Below are positions 5,768 to 8,797 of a stretch of DNA of 8,797 nt, in pieces. Under the pieces are notes generated by a model that saw only the letters and a list, made by a program, of their open reading frames with translations, searched no databases and was not told the DNA's origin. The stretch is taken from positions 1-8,797 of the forward strand of contig JAUUZM010000109.1 in assembly GCA_030589965.1 (NCBI GenBank), in the 5' to 3' direction. Source of the DNA: Bacteroides sp. (GTDB lineage: Bacteria > Bacteroidota > Bacteroidia > Bacteroidales > SM23-62). The translations under genes and the position numbers were made by a program. Position 1 is the first letter of the stretch; each line of letters begins with the position of its first letter.

Positions 5768-7222
5768 TTATTTATCTTCCCTGATAACTTTATAAGATGG
5801 ATCAAGGGCTTGGAAAAGATCCTTGTCTTTTAGATACTGAATAGTAATAGTATCACCGCTGGCAGGATGTATTAGAAAGAGGCTGAAATCATCCGGGAAT
5901 TCAGGTGCACCGGATGATTCGGAAAATTCAATTTTTCTTTCACCAATGCTGACATGGTAGATATTATAAGCATGTGCGTTCTTCCTTTCAATCCTTGAAA
6001 TAAATCCCTGGCTGCCATCTCCTATAGGATAATAGAAAAGGTCATCACCGGTTGTATTAATGGGGAACCCTATATTTATTGGGTCTTTCCATTCGCCTGT
6101 CTCCAGGATAAAGGAGAAAAACACATCGTATCCACCCATGTTGAAATGTCCTTCAGAACTAAAGTACAGCCACTTTCCATCATCGGAGAGAAAGGGGGTT
6201 TCTTCATTCGCATCAGTATTAATTATTGCACCCAGATTTTCTGCTTCACCCCATTCACTGGATGATAATCTCCTGGAACGGTATATGTCGAGTCCACCAA
6301 AACCTCCCCTTCGGGCAGAGGTGAAGTATAATGTCTCACCGTCTGCAGTAATACTGGCATGGGTCTCATTGGTACCTGTGTTAATAGTTGCACCCAAAGG
6401 AATGGCTTTAGACCAGAAATCAGTGCCAAGAGTACTCACATAAATATCATTATTACCCTCATCCCTTTTGACAAGATAGAGTTCTTTGCCATCATAGGAG
6501 AGTGAGGTAGGGTACATATCGCCATCAGATCCCACCTGGGGATTTAATACCTCAGGTTCGGTCCATCTACCATCAATCTTGCGGGAGAGATGAATGGCAT
6601 CATAAAATGCAAGTTCACTGATGAATATCATAGTGTTCCCATCGCCCGATAGAACAGCATTGGTATTGTCAGAATTAATATTGACCGGACTTTCAAGTCT
6701 GGTCAGCTTTACATCAAGGGGTACATCACGAATTATTGTTGCTCGTTCACATGATTTTATCTCATCTTCAACCATGCTGATGTTATAATTTCCTTCAAAA
6801 TCATCAGAACTGGTGAAAACCTGGTAGATTTCCAGGGCCTTTTCAGTTTCATTATTGATTCGATAGGCGTTTCCAAGACTGAAATAAGAGTAATGAGGAG
6901 CTCGTTTTTCCTTAAATGATCGTCTCTTGTATTTAATACTTGTATTTGTAATTGCCTTTTCCAGATATGGGATAGCCATGTATTCCCTTCCAGGAATATT
7001 CAGGTATGTATCACCCACCTTGAAATTAAAATTAGCATGGCCTGGATCACTATTAACAAGTTGCAGATAGAAATATAGTGCCTCTTCGTATTCCTCGGAT
7101 AAATAAAAGAATTCTCCTTCCGAGAATAGCTCCTCCGGATCAGAAATTACCTGAGCTACAACAGACTGGTAAAAAAGGAGCAGGAAAGCCGATAGTATAA
7201 GATAACCTGGTGTTCCTTTCAT
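5768..7222 (-). CDS. Exported TPR-PD40 propeller protein without OmpA domain
   Basis: This 484-residue protein has a signal peptide (hydrophobic residues 7-22, likely cleavage after VVA, residue 23; no lipobox Cys). TPR-like helical pairs follow at about 31-64, 65-98 and 108-140, then a helix ending IKSCERA (155-161). PD40 repeats span about 180-425: NAVLSGDGNTMIFIS, TSLSYDGKELYLVK, ASITADGETLYFTSARRGGFGG, and FLSDDGKWLYFSSEGHFNMG followed by GYDVFF. The segment INTTGDDLFYYPIGDGSQG (388-406) is the fifth, characteristic blade. Such propellers are periplasmic protein-protein scaffolds; PorE-like relatives take part in type IX secretion and gliding in Bacteroidota, but no role is shown here. 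The C-terminal part (about 430-484) has no recognised motif, is not OmpA-like, and is not a type IX sorting domain by eye. It is closely related along its length to the next gene upstream and probably arose with it by duplication. Confidence 0.85.
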   Translation of the reverse strand: MKGTPGYLILSAFLLLFYQSVVAQVISDPEELFSEGEFFYLSEEYEEALYFYLQLVNSDPGHANFNFKVGDTYLNIPGREYMAIPYLEKAITNTSIKYKRRSFKEKRAPHYSYFSLGNAYRINNETEKALEIYQVFTSSDDFEGNYNISMVEDEIKSCERATIIRDVPLDVKLTRLESPVNINSDNTNAVLSGDGNTMIFISELAFYDAIHLSRKIDGRWTEPEVLNPQVGSDGDMYPTSLSYDGKELYLVKRDEGNNDIYVSTLGTDFWSKAIPLGATINTGTNETHASITADGETLYFTSARRGGFGGLDIYRSRRLSSSEWGEAENLGAIINTDANEETPFLSDDGKWLYFSSEGHFNMGGYDVFFSFILETGEWKDPINIGFPINTTGDDLFYYPIGDGSQGFISRIERKNAHAYNIYHVSIGERKIEFSESSGAPEFPDDFSLFLIHPASGDTITIQYLKDKDLFQALDPSYKVIREDK

Positions 7223-7342
7223 CTATGAAATAATGTTTAATGTTTTATAAAGATAAAAAATTTTCGGGGCTACAGGGCATAGACTTCAAACAGTAACAAA
7301 TAGTTGCCGGACAGAAAAAAAGAAATGAAATAATACAGGGGT

Positions 7343-8797
7343 TTAATTTTTAAGCTGCAGAGGTACCTGGACCTCCTCAATCGTGATGTTTGGCAGCTTG
7401 GGTTTCACAACAAAGATCTCAACTCTCCGGTTTAATTGCCGGCCCTCAGGACTATCTGAGCCATCGGGCATGGTATTCCGTGCTACAGGTTGATGTTCTC
7501 CCTTCCCGATGGGTTGGATGCGCTTAGCGTTAACACCCCTCTGGCTGATAAATCTCAAGACTGCCGCAGAACGCTTCTTGGATAACATCAAATTATAATT
7601 ATCGGAACCTTTATGGTCGGTATGGCCAATGGCCTGGATCTCAAGTTCCGGGTATATCTCCAGGATCTTTACAAGATCATCCAGAGTGGATTTTGCTTCT
7701 GAACTAAGGTCATACTTGTCAAAAGCAAAGAATACTGGCCGGATAACATACATAACAACAGGTTTCTCGACAACGGGTGGAACAACTACCTCAACATCAC
7801 CTGGTCCCTCCGTGGTTTCTGTAAATTCTGCCACAGTTTCAGTTTCTGGAACATCCTTTTCAAGAAGAGCCATTGCAGCAAGGTATTCTGCCTCAGTTTC
7901 AAACCTCTGGTAACGATGTATATCTCTTGAACCGATATTATCTTCTGAGAAAATTGCCTGGTAGCCATATTCTCCATTTCCGCCAGGTACAAAAAAGAGG
8001 TCATCATCAGTAGTATTCAGAGGATATCCTATATTCTCAGGCTCACCCCAGCTGCCATCTGATTGTTTCTCAGAATAAAATATATCGTATCCTCCAATAT
8101 TATAATGCCCCTGCGAAGCAAAAAATAAAATATTGCCATCCTCAGAGATAAATGGATGATCCTCGTTAAGGTCAGTATTGATTGTTTCTCCAAGATTGCG
8201 AGGTTCATTCCATCCCAATTCACCCTTTGAACTTACCCAGATATCCATTCCACCTTGCCCATTCTTCCGGTTACTTGCAAGAAAAAGATGTTTTCCGTCT
8301 CCGGATATGCATGCATGGGATTCCCAGTATTTTGTATTGATCAGCTTGCTGAGGGGTTTTGCTTTTCCCCATCTTTCTTCTTCGAATTTACTTGTGTAAA
8401 TATCTGAGTTAAAATTATCCTCCTGGTTTAGATATAACTCAGTTCCGTCCTGGCTGAGACTGTTGACAAATAATTTTCCTGCAGGTTCCAGCTCAGCGGT
8501 AATTTGTCTGGGTGCACCCCATGAACCATCCTCCTGCCTTTGGGTTATATTAACAGCATCATAAAACTTTAATGTGGTCATATAAACCATGGTTTTGTCA
8601 TCAAAGGAGACAACAGGATTATAATCTGCTGTACCTGTATTAATATTTTCTCCGGTATGTTCCCTGATAAAGAACACCGGGTTTTGAATAGCTTCAGCGG
8701 CATTTTTGCATGCTTCAATTTGTTTTTCCGTGTATTTAGCTTCCTCTGAGTTTTCGTCTTCCAGTAATTCCTTGTATTTATTATAGTTCTCGACAGC
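7343..8797 (-). CDS. TPR-PD40-OmpA envelope protein, 5' end outside window (PorE-like)
   Basis: The frame is open to the right window edge; 484 residues plus the stop are visible and the start is missing. The GTG at 8677 is an internal valine, since 40 further in-frame codons precede it and encode a TPR-type helix (AVENYNKYKELLEDE, then KQIEACKNAAEA) matching the same place in the downstream paralogue. PD40 repeats follow (visible residues about 57-290), including CISGDGKHLFLASNR, FISEDGNILFFASQGHYNIG and NTTDDDLFFVPGGNGEYG. After a Glu/Thr/Val/Pro-rich linker (about 300-347) comes an OmpA C-terminal domain (about 350-465). Its VFFAFDKYDLSSEA start, GHTDHKGSDNYNLMLSKKRS core and EGRQLNRRVEIFV end are intact, with the diaminopimelate-binding Asp (visible 394) and Arg (visible 409) in place. 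It should bind peptidoglycan in the periplasm. P. gingivalis PorE has a similar order plus a carboxypeptidase-regulatory-like domain, which I do not see here. Confidence 0.87.
   Translation of the reverse strand, partial: AVENYNKYKELLEDENSEEAKYTEKQIEACKNAAEAIQNPVFFIREHTGENINTGTADYNPVVSFDDKTMVYMTTLKFYDAVNITQRQEDGSWGAPRQITAELEPAGKLFVNSLSQDGTELYLNQEDNFNSDIYTSKFEEERWGKAKPLSKLINTKYWESHACISGDGKHLFLASNRKNGQGGMDIWVSSKGELGWNEPRNLGETINTDLNEDHPFISEDGNILFFASQGHYNIGGYDIFYSEKQSDGSWGEPENIGYPLNTTDDDLFFVPGGNGEYGYQAIFSEDNIGSRDIHRYQRFETEAEYLAAMALLEKDVPETETVAEFTETTEGPGDVEVVVPPVVEKPVVMYVIRPVFFAFDKYDLSSEAKSTLDDLVKILEIYPELEIQAIGHTDHKGSDNYNLMLSKKRSAAVLRFISQRGVNAKRIQPIGKGEHQPVARNTMPDGSDSPEGRQLNRRVEIFVVKPKLPNITIEEVQVPLQLKN

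Noticed and set aside
5752..5805. Longer GNAT start at 5805
   Set aside because: It overlaps the PD40 gene end, lacks a ribosome-binding sequence and adds residues not typical of the fold. The ATG at 5751 has AGGA just upstream.
7223..7342. Terminator or promoter between the two PD40 genes
   Set aside because: The 120-bp gap has a T-rich run on the minus strand but no GC-rich stem before it, and TATCTTTA near 7245 lacks a -33 partner. Read-through from the OmpA gene is possible but unproven.
5768..8797. Type IX secretion or gliding operon
   Set aside because: The propeller and OmpA architecture is suggestive, but none of the core genes (porK, porL, porM, porN, sov/sprA-like) is in the window, so only resemblance can be stated.

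Overview
The window reads as chromosomal DNA from a member of the Bacteroidota, probably a Bacteroidales/Marinilabiliales-type anaerobe or marine relative. The grounds are the moderately AT-rich composition, poor or oddly spaced Shine-Dalgarno sequences, a perfect TAnnTTTG-type -7 promoter element, the short catalytic-domain-only AMP nucleosidase next to holA, and above all the pair of periplasmic TPR/PD40 (WD40-like propeller) proteins, one carrying an OmpA peptidoglycan-binding domain. This placement is by inspection, without a database search.

Layout from left to right. A likely 3' fragment of an unidentified plus-strand gene (1-72) faces nhaC, a Na+/H+ antiporter (minus, 81-1538). A 164-bp AT-rich spacer separates nhaC from the divergent yqgE (plus, 1703-2290). 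yqgE converges on a compact minus-strand run, transcribed in the order amn (AMP nucleosidase), holA (DNA polymerase III delta) and a rhomboid intramembrane protease, with gaps of only 10 and 1 nt. Divergent from amn, across 52 bp, is a small single-domain protein with the PD-(D/E)XK fold of the HsdR N-terminus (4754-5215). Its 3' end overlaps that of a GNAT acetyltransferase (minus, 5200-5751) by 16 nt.

The right part (5768 to the window end) holds two tandem minus-strand paralogues. The upstream one (7343 to beyond 8797) is TPR remnant-PD40-linker-OmpA_C, resembling the PorE class of envelope proteins. The downstream one (5768-7222) has a signal peptide, TPRs and the same PD40 propeller, but ends in a short unassigned tail where its sister has OmpA. 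The GNAT gene follows 16 nt later and may be the last gene of that transcription unit.

Most of the window is housekeeping: ion homeostasis, purine turnover, replication clamp loading and membrane proteolysis. The parts that stand out are the tandem PD40 pair with asymmetric anchoring, the orphan HsdR_N-like nuclease domain without any restriction-modification partners, and the tight amn-holA-rhomboid coupling. I see no CRISPR array, tRNA, rRNA, insertion sequence or phage gene, and no gene-free stretch longer than 164 bp. I did not find a clear, previously undescribed multi-gene system; the PD40 pair is the best candidate for one.
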